Shown here: positions 24,124 to 32,348 of the stretch, piece after piece | How the letters are laid out: each line of letters begins with the position of its first letter | Position numbering within the stretch: position 1 is the stretch's first letter | The notes under the pieces: generated by a model | Databases searched by the model: none | The model's input: the letters and a program-made list of their open reading frames with translations, nothing else | Told to the model about the DNA's origin: nothing | DNA from: Dehalococcoidia bacterium | Lineage (GTDB): Bacteria; Chloroflexota; Dehalococcoidia; Lucifugimonadales; Lucifugimonadaceae | DNA: 47,656 nucleotides | NCBI GenBank assembly: GCA_022451965.1 | Contig: JAKUNJ010000003.1 | Coordinates: 202,768-250,423, forward strand | Direction of reading: 5' to 3' | Translations under genes and position numbers: made by a program

Positions 24124-24984
24124 TCAATATAAGTTCTCAAAAAATTCTTTAACATCTAGATTAATATCCTTTGGTTGAATCCTTTTTTCTCCCAATTTTG
24201 ATCTTGAAACTCTTTTGTATATCTCCTTTGATCCTTTATGAAAACTTCCTGTAATGTCATAATCTTGGTATGTATTAGAAATTTCTTCCATTTCTCCAAT
24301 CCATCTATGAGCCTTACTAGGTATACCTTTAAGCTTTTTCAAGTCCTCATATACTCTTGGCTGAGAGTATTTTAACTCGCTTATCAATAAATCAAAATTA
24401 TTAGTTTTTATTGCCAGAGTTACTGCAGCGATTAATAAAGAAGAATAACCTTTAGTTATAGATGCATAAGCCATTTTTATTGCTGATGCTTCTCCTATTT
24501 CACCTCCCATATTAATAACTTGCATTCCCATATTGTTTAGTTCCATAAATTTTTTGGAATATGGACCTGAAACATATATTCTAGGAAATTTATTCCCCGC
24601 AGGAGGGCCTCCAACAATACCTCCATCAATAAAATTAATATTAGTATCTGATAGATTTTTTTCCATAAGATTAACTGTTTTAGGAGATATAGCATTTAGA
24701 TCTGCAAAATAAATTTTTTTATTAAGCTCAGATGATTCTTTCTTAACAAGATCTGATAATTTTTTTGCATCACTTGGTACCAAGATTGAAATAATTATAT
24801 CTGTTTCTTTTATTGATTGTTTAATATTTTTTGAATCAATAATTCCATTTTCTTTTGCTCTCTGTCTTGTTTTATCTGACCTTCCTTCTAAAGGAGATAT
24901 TACTTTTATACCATTTGAAATAATATATTTCGCAATTGGAGATCCCATTTCACCAGGACTAATGAGTGTAACATTCTTTATCAA
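24124..24984 (-). CDS. NAD(P)-dependent beta-hydroxyacid dehydrogenase-like protein with DUF1932 domain
   Basis: The N-terminal Rossmann domain begins VTLISPGEMGSPIAKYIISNG, a GxGxMG-like loop in which the first Gly is replaced by Ser-Pro. FIDGGIVGGPP near residue 115 matches the substrate loop of 6-phosphogluconate/3-hydroxyisobutyrate dehydrogenases. GEASAIKMAYASITKGYSSLL supplies the conserved lysine, and the remainder matches the C-terminal DUF1932 domain. The substrate is not known. It overlaps the SelA-like gene by four bases (ATGA) and is the last gene of the acs operon. Confidence 0.78.
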   Translation of the reverse strand: MIKNVTLISPGEMGSPIAKYIISNGIKVISPLEGRSDKTRQRAKENGIIDSKNIKQSIKETDIIISILVPSDAKKLSDLVKKESSELNKKIYFADLNAISPKTVNLMEKNLSDTNINFIDGGIVGGPPAGNKFPRIYVSGPYSKKFMELNNMGMQVINMGGEIGEASAIKMAYASITKGYSSLLIAAVTLAIKTNNFDLLISELKYSQPRVYEDLKKLKGIPSKAHRWIGEMEEISNTYQDYDITGSFHKGSKEIYKRVSRSKLGEKRIQPKDINLDVKEFFENLY

Positions 24985-26141
24985 ATTTTCACCACTTCTA
25001 GTTCTTTCTTTATTACTTCTGCAACTATTTCAGATTGTTCTTGATTCATACCAAATACGTGAATAATTATTGATTTTTCACCATCAGGAACTCTAGTCCA
25101 AACTTGCGGATTAGAATTCTTTAGTATCTCAACAAATTTTTCGTTATTTGTATTAAAAAATTTTTCATCTATATCTAGAGATAAACCAAAAGGCTGGTGC
25201 CCAATAATATTATCTATAAGATTAACTTCTACACCTTCAATTTTTCTTAAGCTATTTATGATATGTAAACTCTTTTTTTCAGCAGATGAAAGCCTTTCTT
25301 CATGATTCATAGACATCCATCTTCTTACTGCATAGAGGACTCCAATTACTTCTTGTCTATCTATTTTATGAGGTCGCCCTATTCCTCTAATCCTTCTACT
25401 TTCGTATCCTACAAAAGAGTGCCTTGAAATGGAATCTATTACATCTTTTGTACCTAACGCTATTCCAGTTGAATGGGGTGCACCCATATATTTCGCAGCA
25501 ATACATTGGAAATCAGCACCCATTTTCACATATTTACCAAAATTTTCAAGGGGGTATATTTGTCCTGCAGCATCGACAGAAACAGGTTTATTTTTAGAGT
25601 GTGCAATTTCTATGACTTCTTCTAATGAAAGAATATTAGGATCTTTTTTATCTTGTTCGTAAACAGGATAATGAACACAAGCTGTATCATCACTAATTGC
25701 TTTTATAAGTTGATCAGCATCAGTTCCACTATCATCTCCAACTTCTAGTAGTTTACCTCCTGATAATTCCATACATCTGTCATACCAATATCTTTGTCTT
25801 TTCTGTATAAGAATTTTATTTGGCATTCCTGTAGTATCTGGAAGCTGTTGGATTTTTTCATCATCTTTTCCTGCTATAAATGCCGCAGCTGCCAATGTTA
25901 ATGCGGATCCAGCACCCGAAGTTATATATGCAGCTGGAACATCTAAAATCTTAGCTATTTCATCTCCAACTTTTTGTTCCAATAAATTCATAGGTATATA
26001 AACATCATTAGCTAGATCCATACCTTTTTGAACTTCTTTAGCTACAATCGAACCACCTAGAGCAGTAACGCTCCCAGTAGCATTTATTATTGGCTCTAAT
26101 CCTAAATCTTTATAAATTGCTCCCCACTCAGAATTACTCAT
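24981..26141 (-). CDS. SelA-like PLP-dependent enzyme
   Basis: This fold-type I PLP enzyme of 386 aa resembles SelA and the D-glucosaminate-6-phosphate ammonia lyase (DgaE) group. Evidence is EPIINATGSVTALGGSIVAKEV at the N-terminus, LLEQKVGDEIAKILDVPAAYITSGAGSAL and SVDAAGQIYPLEN, and a lysine in CIAAKYMGAPHSTGIALG in the place of the cofactor lysine. It is much shorter than SelA (about 460 aa) and no selenocysteine genes are nearby, so an amino-acid or amino-sugar lyase is more likely. AGGAG lies six bases before the ATG. It sits between acsA and a dehydrogenase. Confidence 0.75.
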   Translation of the reverse strand: MSNSEWGAIYKDLGLEPIINATGSVTALGGSIVAKEVQKGMDLANDVYIPMNLLEQKVGDEIAKILDVPAAYITSGAGSALTLAAAAFIAGKDDEKIQQLPDTTGMPNKILIQKRQRYWYDRCMELSGGKLLEVGDDSGTDADQLIKAISDDTACVHYPVYEQDKKDPNILSLEEVIEIAHSKNKPVSVDAAGQIYPLENFGKYVKMGADFQCIAAKYMGAPHSTGIALGTKDVIDSISRHSFVGYESRRIRGIGRPHKIDRQEVIGVLYAVRRWMSMNHEERLSSAEKKSLHIINSLRKIEGVEVNLIDNIIGHQPFGLSLDIDEKFFNTNNEKFVEILKNSNPQVWTRVPDGEKSIIIHVFGMNQEQSEIVAEVIKKELEVVKI

Positions 26142-26160
26142 ATCTACTCCTAATACTTAA

Positions 26161-27918
26161 TTAATCATCTTCTAAAGTTGAAATATCTCCTTCAGGTTCT
26201 CCTAACTCTCTTGCTTTTAAGAGACGCCTCATTATTTTACCTGATCTTGTTTTGGGCATAGTTTCTAGAAAATCTATTTCTCTTGGAGCCACCCCTGCTG
26301 ATAGCTTTTCTCTTGAAAATCTTATTAATTCTTTTCTCAGATCATCTGTTTGATCATAATCCGGATTTAAGGTAACGAAAGCCTTTACGATCTCCATAGC
26401 TATAGGATCAGGCTTCCCAATAACTCCAGCTTCAGCAACTGCAGGATGTTCAATTAGTGCACTTTCTACTTCAAAGGGGCCTACTAAGTGACCCGCAGTA
26501 TTAATTACATCATCTGCCCTACCTTGAAACCAAAAGTAACCATCTTTATCCCTAGAAGCTTGATCACCTGTAATATACCAACCTTTCTTAAATCTTGAAT
26601 TATACATATCATCTTGTTTCCAATAAGCAAACATTTGAGATGGCCATCCAGGTCTAACTGCTAGGATTCCGCTTCCTTCAGAAAATATTTCATTATATTG
26701 ATCATCTAAAATCCCCATTTCTACACCTGGGAAAGGCCTTCCCATAGAACCCGGCTTAATATTCATAGAAGCATAATTAGCACACATTATTGCACCTGTT
26801 TCAGTTTGCCACCAATTGTCATGAATAGGAAGCTTGTAATTTCTATTTCCCCAAACAACTGCTTCAGGGTTTAGAGGTTCACCTACAGATCCAATAAATT
26901 TAAGTGAAGATAAATTATATTTTTTTACTACATCTTCTCCAGATCTCATAAGAAGTCTTATAGCAGTAGGAGCAGTATACCAAACATCTACTTTATATTT
27001 TTGAATTATTTCATACCAAGAGGATGCACTAAATCCACCTTCATATATGATTTGTGTAACACCATTTGTCCAAGGTGCTATCATTCCATATGATGTTCCT
27101 GTTACCCATCCTGGATCTGCAGTACAAAAATATATATCACCATGACTTAACTCTAATGCCCAATTTCCTGTAAGCATTTGTTGTACAACAGCTTGATGTC
27201 TATGCAATACTCCTTTTGGTTTACCTGTTGATCCAGATGTATAATGCATAATAGAAAAGTCATATTGTGAAGTATTAAGCATCTTGAAAGAATCTGATTT
27301 AACTTGGCTCATCAAAGAATTATAGTCTTGGTCATTTTCTTTTAATGGATTCTTGAATCTATTATCTTTGTTTACAATAATTATTTCTTTAAGAGTCTTA
27401 ATGTCCTTAAAAATCGACGAAATCTTTTTTCTTAAATCAGGTGATGTAATTAAATAAGAAGCTCCTGCATCAATCATTCTATCTTTTACAGGATCAGGTC
27501 CAAAAGCAGAAAATAGTGGAGCAATTACACCGCCAGCTTTTAAGATTCCCATTGCAGCAAAGTATAGTTCAGGTAATCTATCCATAAAGATAAATACTCT
27601 ATCACCCTTTTTCATTCCTAAATTTATCATTACTTGACCAAATTTATCAGATTCTTCCTTGAAATCTTTATATGTATATTTTTCTTCTTCACCATTTTTC
27701 CCTAACCAAATTAGTGCAAGTTTTTCACCAAATCCATTTTTTACATGTCTATCAACGCATTCATAAGCATTATTTAGACCTCCATCAGGTAGCCAATCTA
27801 ATTTTGAATATGCATCTTTATACCAATCAAATTCATTACATTGTTTTTCATAGTCTAATAAGTTGGGTTTATTTGAATCTGAATAATTAGTATCCTTAGT
27901 AATTTCATCAAATTGCAT
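26161..27918 (-). CDS. acsA: Acetyl-CoA synthetase (AMP-forming)
   Basis: The enzyme activates acetate, or a related short acid, to acyl-CoA through an acyl-adenylate. The ANL-superfamily motifs are present: YTSGSTGKPKGVLH (P-loop), DNWWQTETGAIM, ITGDQASRDKDGYFWFQGRADDVINTAGH, and the catalytic lysine in TRSGKIMRRLLKA. WWQTET and the length of about 585 aa fit the AcsA/AcuA-type group. I choose the ATG at 27918 because GGAG lies six bases before it; the ATG at 27930 adds four residues and has no such site. It begins the minus-strand operon with the SelA-like enzyme and the dehydrogenase. Confidence 0.9.
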   Translation of the reverse strand: MQFDEITKDTNYSDSNKPNLLDYEKQCNEFDWYKDAYSKLDWLPDGGLNNAYECVDRHVKNGFGEKLALIWLGKNGEEEKYTYKDFKEESDKFGQVMINLGMKKGDRVFIFMDRLPELYFAAMGILKAGGVIAPLFSAFGPDPVKDRMIDAGASYLITSPDLRKKISSIFKDIKTLKEIIIVNKDNRFKNPLKENDQDYNSLMSQVKSDSFKMLNTSQYDFSIMHYTSGSTGKPKGVLHRHQAVVQQMLTGNWALELSHGDIYFCTADPGWVTGTSYGMIAPWTNGVTQIIYEGGFSASSWYEIIQKYKVDVWYTAPTAIRLLMRSGEDVVKKYNLSSLKFIGSVGEPLNPEAVVWGNRNYKLPIHDNWWQTETGAIMCANYASMNIKPGSMGRPFPGVEMGILDDQYNEIFSEGSGILAVRPGWPSQMFAYWKQDDMYNSRFKKGWYITGDQASRDKDGYFWFQGRADDVINTAGHLVGPFEVESALIEHPAVAEAGVIGKPDPIAMEIVKAFVTLNPDYDQTDDLRKELIRFSREKLSAGVAPREIDFLETMPKTRSGKIMRRLLKARELGEPEGDISTLEDD

Positions 27919-27944
27919 TCTTTGCTCCATCTTTCTTTGTTATG

Positions 27945-27950
27945 ATTATA
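27945..27950 (-). promoter_or_regulatory. -10 element for acsA
   Basis: A TATAAT on the minus strand lies 26 bases upstream of the chosen acsA start and leaves a leader of about 20 bases, which fits. The -35 region is poor. Confidence 0.45.
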
Positions 27951-27973
27951 GATACTAGCAATAAAAACTTTAT

Positions 27974-28000
27974 GATTCTACAAATAAGAATTGTAGGATC
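27974..28000. promoter_or_regulatory. 10-bp inverted repeat between acsA and rplI
   Basis: GATTCTACAA pairs with TTGTAGGATC over ten positions (nine Watson-Crick, one G-T) around a seven-base loop. It lies in the divergent promoter region. It could be an operator or a hairpin in the rplI leader; there is no T-run, so it is not an intrinsic terminator. Confidence 0.5.
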
Positions 28001-28030
28001 AAATATTTCACAGGAGAATTGTATAAAGCG

Positions 28031-28651
28031 ATGAATATTTTATTTCTCAAAGATCTTTTACCTACTGCAAGAGCAGGAGATGTAAAAAATGTAAAACCAG
28101 GTTTTGCAAGGAATTATCTAATTCCGCAGGGAGTCGCTGTACTCGCTACAGAAGAAGCATTGCAAAGAGCTTCTAAATTGAGAGCAGAAGCTGAAGAAAG
28201 AAGAATTCAAGAAACTAAAGATTGGCAAGTAGTTGCCGACGGGCTTACAGGTACTGAACTTGACATAGATGTCAGAACTGGACCAACAGGAAGGCTTTAT
28301 GGTTCTATAACTCCTACAATAATTGCAGATTCTTTAGAAGAAAAAATTGGAAAAGAAATGAACAAAAGATTTTTCAATATTCTTGAGCCAATTAGAATTA
28401 TTGGAAAATATAATATAGTAGTGAAATTTGTAGAAGAAGTAACTTTTAATCTGACCCTAAATGTTGTACCTGATGAAGTCTCTCAAAAGGTAATTAGTGA
28501 ACATCAAGAAGAACAAGAAAAGTTAAAAAAACTAGAAGACAAAGAAAAGAAATCAGAAGATAATTCTGAAGAAGAATTAAATAAAGAAGAAAATGACCAA
28601 AAAAGCTCTTCTGAAATAACCGAAAAAGAAGATAATAATTCCAATAATTAA
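28031..28651 (+). CDS. rplI: Large ribosomal subunit protein bL9, with acidic C-terminal extension
   Basis: The N-terminal domain MNILFLKDLLPTARAGDVKNVKPGFARNYLIPQGVAVLAT is the bL9 signature. The central helix and C-terminal RNA-binding domain (DIDVRTGPTGRLYGSITPTII) are complete. bL9 is usually about 150 aa; here some 55 residues rich in Glu, Asp, Lys and Ser follow. I place the start at ATG 28031, where homologues begin. AGGAG at 28012-28016 is 14 bases away, longer than usual; a TTG at 28019 in frame is only two bases from it. It heads the long plus-strand run with dnaB, a common rplI-dnaB order. Confidence 0.92.
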   Translation: MNILFLKDLLPTARAGDVKNVKPGFARNYLIPQGVAVLATEEALQRASKLRAEAEERRIQETKDWQVVADGLTGTELDIDVRTGPTGRLYGSITPTIIADSLEEKIGKEMNKRFFNILEPIRIIGKYNIVVKFVEEVTFNLTLNVVPDEVSQKVISEHQEEQEKLKKLEDKEKKSEDNSEEELNKEENDQKSSSEITEKEDNNSNN

Positions 28652-28669
28652 ATTAATTTTGGATGATTA

Positions 28670-30055
28670 ATGGTTTTATCAGATAAACTTTTTCCTCATG
28701 ACATATCAGCAGAAGAGTCAGTTATTGGCTCACTTCTATTGGATGGATTAGCATTCACTAAAATTGCATCATTTTTAGAGCCAGAACATTTTTATCTTGA
28801 ACCAAATAAAATAATCTTTGAAATTGCTAGAGATTTGTTTAATAGACAAGAACCAATCAATCAGATAAGTATTGCCCATGAACTAGAAACTCAAGAAAAA
28901 TTAGAAGATGTAGGAGGTAGAACATATCTAGCAAAAGTTGTTGATGTTGTTCCAACCTCAATACACATAAAACATTATGCTAACTTAGTTCGAAGAACTG
29001 CAACAATGAGAACACTAATTAACGCTGCTGAAAATATCTCAGAAATTGGTTTTGATAATGATCCCGATATTGAGAATGCCCTATCCAAAGCAGAGGATAT
29101 TATTTATAGCATCAGAAATGATCAACCCAGTAGAGATTTTGTTCCATTAAGAGAAACCTTAACTCCATATCTAGAATCATCTTCCTCAGATCTTAATGAT
29201 GGTGAAAATAGGCCAATTAGTTCAGGATTTAAGTTATTAGATGACCTTTTAGGAGGATTACAAAGATCAGATATGCTGGTCTTAGCTGCAAGGCCTTCTG
29301 TAGGAAAGTCAATGTTTGCATTAAATTTAGCTATTAATGCAGCAATGAATGATCAAAAGGTAGCAATTTACTCTTTAGAAATGGGAAGAGAACAAATTGC
29401 AACAAGAATGCTAGCTACTCAAGCAAGAGTAAATATGCATTCACTAAGAATGATGAGATTAAGCTCTTCTCAAGAAAATAGATTAGTAGATGCTATTGGT
29501 AGATTATCAGATTTGTCTATATTTATAGATGATTCTCCAGTCCAAGGAGTAGCAGAAATGAGAGGTAAGGCTCGTAGATTGCAACTAGAGTACGGTCTTG
29601 ATTTTATTATCGTTGATTATATGCAACTAATAAGTAACAATAAAGGAAGTAGAGAAACTAACAGAGCCCAAGAAGTTTCAGAAATTTCAAGACAAATCAA
29701 GGCAATGGCAAGAGATCTAAAAGTTCCAGTTATTGCAATTTCACAACTTTCTAGGGCAATTGAACATCGTCAATCTCATAGACCTCTACTATCTGATTTG
29801 AGAGAGTCAGGATCTATAGAACAAGATGCCGATGTTGTAATGTTTATACATAGAGAAGAGAAATTCACAACTAAGGAAGATTGGATAAAAAATAATCCTG
29901 GAGTTCCTTATCCTGAAGGTCAAGCAGAAATAATTGTTGCAAAACATAGAAATGGACCTACTGATACCATCCCTCTTGGTGTTGATGATTCAATTGGTAG
30001 ATTTGTAACAATAGATTCTGTTAAAAATAATCAATTATCAACTCAAGAGAACTAA
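28670..30055 (+). CDS. dnaB: Replicative DNA helicase
   Basis: DnaB is the hexameric fork helicase. The N-terminal DnaB domain (PHDISAEESVIGSLLLD, then FYLEPNKIIFEIARDLFNRQEPI) and the RecA-like ATPase domain (ARPSVGKS at 207-214, YSLEMGREQIATRML, DFIIVDYMQLI, SQLSRAIEHR, SDLRESGSIEQDADVVMFIHRE) are complete. The length of 461 aa is normal and no intein is present. A DnaC-like double-AAA+ protein follows three bases after its stop. Confidence 0.97.
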   Translation: MVLSDKLFPHDISAEESVIGSLLLDGLAFTKIASFLEPEHFYLEPNKIIFEIARDLFNRQEPINQISIAHELETQEKLEDVGGRTYLAKVVDVVPTSIHIKHYANLVRRTATMRTLINAAENISEIGFDNDPDIENALSKAEDIIYSIRNDQPSRDFVPLRETLTPYLESSSSDLNDGENRPISSGFKLLDDLLGGLQRSDMLVLAARPSVGKSMFALNLAINAAMNDQKVAIYSLEMGREQIATRMLATQARVNMHSLRMMRLSSSQENRLVDAIGRLSDLSIFIDDSPVQGVAEMRGKARRLQLEYGLDFIIVDYMQLISNNKGSRETNRAQEVSEISRQIKAMARDLKVPVIAISQLSRAIEHRQSHRPLLSDLRESGSIEQDADVVMFIHREEKFTTKEDWIKNNPGVPYPEGQAEIIVAKHRNGPTDTIPLGVDDSIGRFVTIDSVKNNQLSTQEN

Positions 30056-30057
30056 TT

Positions 30058-31413
30058 TTGGAAAGCCTAAAAGAGATATTAAATAAAAGAAAACAACAGG
30101 GATTTTTTTCTGTAGATTCAATAAATGATCCATACTTAGATGACTGTAAACCCTGCAATCAGGCAAGGTGGATTATTGTAAATAATGAAACAGTTCCATG
30201 CAATTTGTGCGATAAATCTTTTGAAGATGATATAGATATCAAGATTAGAATTAAGTATGCTGGTCTAGATCAGTTGATGGAATATAAATTAATTAATTTT
30301 AAAGTTGACGGCTCAGTTGGAAAATCTGAACCATCAAAATTAAGAAATTACTTAAATTTAGCTAAAGATTACTCTAAAAACCCTATGGGATGGTTAGTAA
30401 TTAATGGTCCCACAGGTACTGGTAAAACTCATTTAGCAGCTGGAATTGCTATTAATTGTGTAGAAAATTCATCACCAGTAATTTATAAATCTATACAAGA
30501 GATTGTAGATATAATTACAAATACAAATCCCGAAGATGAATCTTTCAAAGATCTTATAAATTTTCCATTTTTAGTGATAGATGATTTTGGTAATCAAAGA
30601 TATTCAGACTGGATTGAGGAAAAAATAGACCATCTTTTTACTCACAGATATACAAGAAAACTTCCAACAGTAATTGCTTTAAGTTCAAATATTCTAGACT
30701 TAGATGATAGATCACAAATGAGATTCACTGACCCTAAACTAGTCCAAAGTATAAATCTTGAATATAAAAAAAATAATATTCTTACTAATGGGATTCCAAA
30801 AGTATTTGAAAAAGCTAAACTTACGAAAGAATTAAGAAAACCAATCAAGAATTCTAGTCAATCAGATAAAGTAACGTATGATTCTATTGAAATGGCATTA
30901 TTTAAGTCTAAAGAATATATAAATAGCAAAGATCCTGGTTGGTTATATATTCATGGGGAAACAGGGTCTGGAAAAAGCTATTTGAGTGCAGCTATTGCAA
31001 ATTACTTAGAAAAAAAAGGTAAAGAAGTTTTTTTTATAAGCTCTGCTGAGCTAATAGATAAAGTTAGAGAACAATTTGGTAATAATCAAGGAAAAGGGAT
31101 AGAATTTGAAAAAGCTAAAGTTGTTGATTTTTTATTCTTAGATGATCTATGGGGACATAATAATACAAAATGGTCTGATGAATTAATTTATAATTTATTA
31201 GCTTATAGACAAGATAACTTAAAGGCAACTGTCATAAATTCAAGTGTAATTTACGAAAAAATAAAAAAATATGAAATAAAAAAGAATCAACTATCATCTG
31301 ATAGTATTTTTACTGAAAAAATATGCTCAAGAATTTCAAATAAAAATATTGTAGAGCAGATTTCCTTAATTTCTTCTGACATTAGAAAAAAGAATCTCTC
31401 TAAAAAAGTCTAA
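30058..31413 (+). CDS. Double-AAA+ DnaC/DnaI-like protein, candidate helicase loader
   Basis: The protein has two DnaC/DnaI/IstB-like ATPase modules in one chain. Residues 1-60 include C30xxC33 and C48xxC51, a likely zinc finger. Module 1 has Walker A GPTGTGKTH at 117-125 (K123), Walker B FLVIDDFG at 171-178 and a sensor-1-like N211. Module 2 has GETGSGKSY at 300-308 (K306), FLFLDDLWG at 358-366 and a C-terminal SRIS and DIRKK with possible Arg finger/sensor arginines. Both modules keep their catalytic residues. DnaC-type loaders are normally single-module. The position directly behind dnaB supports a loading role. The start is TTG at 30058 with no strong Shine-Dalgarno. Function is inference; an IstB-like ATPase of a lost transposon is the main alternative. 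Confidence 0.75.
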   Translation: MESLKEILNKRKQQGFFSVDSINDPYLDDCKPCNQARWIIVNNETVPCNLCDKSFEDDIDIKIRIKYAGLDQLMEYKLINFKVDGSVGKSEPSKLRNYLNLAKDYSKNPMGWLVINGPTGTGKTHLAAGIAINCVENSSPVIYKSIQEIVDIITNTNPEDESFKDLINFPFLVIDDFGNQRYSDWIEEKIDHLFTHRYTRKLPTVIALSSNILDLDDRSQMRFTDPKLVQSINLEYKKNNILTNGIPKVFEKAKLTKELRKPIKNSSQSDKVTYDSIEMALFKSKEYINSKDPGWLYIHGETGSGKSYLSAAIANYLEKKGKEVFFISSAELIDKVREQFGNNQGKGIEFEKAKVVDFLFLDDLWGHNNTKWSDELIYNLLAYRQDNLKATVINSSVIYEKIKKYEIKKNQLSSDSIFTEKICSRISNKNIVEQISLISSDIRKKNLSKKV

Positions 31414-32330
31414 TGGTAAAAATAGTTAGAAATGAAAATGATCTCAAAATCGGTATTGAGATAATAGATGAAAAATCTAAAGAATTATTCAATCATGATT
31501 CAAAAATTAAAAAAATTTTTGAAGGTTGTCTTTGGGCAGAAGGACCTGTTTATTTAGAAGATAAGAATTTAATAGTTTGGTCAGATATACCATTCAACAG
31601 GATGCTTTATTATGACATCTCAAAAGGAAATACCGGAGTTTATATAAATAATTCAGAATATTCTAATGGAAACAGTATTGATTTAGATGGTAATCATATC
31701 ACAGCTGAACATGGAGGAAGAGCTATTAGTAAAAGAGATAAGAATGGAAATAGAACAGTAATTGCAGATAATTTTGATGGGAAAAAATTAAACTCACCCA
31801 ATGACCTAGTATGTAAATCAGATGGTTCTATTTGGTTTACTGATCCTCAGTATGGTATAAAAAGTAACTATGAAGGATATAAAAGTGAATCTGAACTAGG
31901 TTTCAATGGTGTATATAAAATTGATAAACAAAATAATGTTATTTTGTTAACTAAAGAAATTGATGGCCCGAATGGTATAGCTTTTTCGCCTGATGAAAAA
32001 ATCTTGTATGTAACAGACACAGAAACTACCGGAAATATTTTTTCATTTAAGGTTGATAACGAAAATATTTATGAAAAAAAAGTGTTTGCTAAACCAAGAC
32101 CTGGTAAACCAGATGGAATTAAGATTGATGAACTTGGTAATGTCTTTTCCTCTGCTTGGGATGGAGTTCAAATTTTTTCTCCTTCAGGTGATTTGATTGC
32201 AAAAATTCTTCTACCCGAGCAAAGAACTGCGAATTTATGTTTTGGAGGTAAATACTTTAACGAACTTTTTATTACATCTGATAAATCTTTATATACAATA
32301 GATATGAATGTCAGAGGAAATAGAAACTAA
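31413..32330 (+). CDS. SMP-30/gluconolactonase-family protein
   Basis: This 305-aa six-bladed propeller has the family metal-site motifs: GCLWAEGPVYLEDKNLIVWSDIP (Glu ligand), LNSPNDLVCKSDGSIWFTDPQYG (Asn ligand), DGPNGIAFSPDEKILYVTDTE, and GKPDGIKIDELGNVFSSAWDGV (Asp ligand). The family hydrolyses sugar lactones such as gluconolactone. It overlaps the loader gene by one base (TAATG) and precedes transketolase, so it may supply sugar acid for the pathway downstream. No signal peptide is visible, so it is probably cytoplasmic. Confidence 0.85.
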   Translation: MVKIVRNENDLKIGIEIIDEKSKELFNHDSKIKKIFEGCLWAEGPVYLEDKNLIVWSDIPFNRMLYYDISKGNTGVYINNSEYSNGNSIDLDGNHITAEHGGRAISKRDKNGNRTVIADNFDGKKLNSPNDLVCKSDGSIWFTDPQYGIKSNYEGYKSESELGFNGVYKIDKQNNVILLTKEIDGPNGIAFSPDEKILYVTDTETTGNIFSFKVDNENIYEKKVFAKPRPGKPDGIKIDELGNVFSSAWDGVQIFSPSGDLIAKILLPEQRTANLCFGGKYFNELFITSDKSLYTIDMNVRGNRN

Positions 32331-32348
32331 GGTTTGTGAGGCAAGTTT

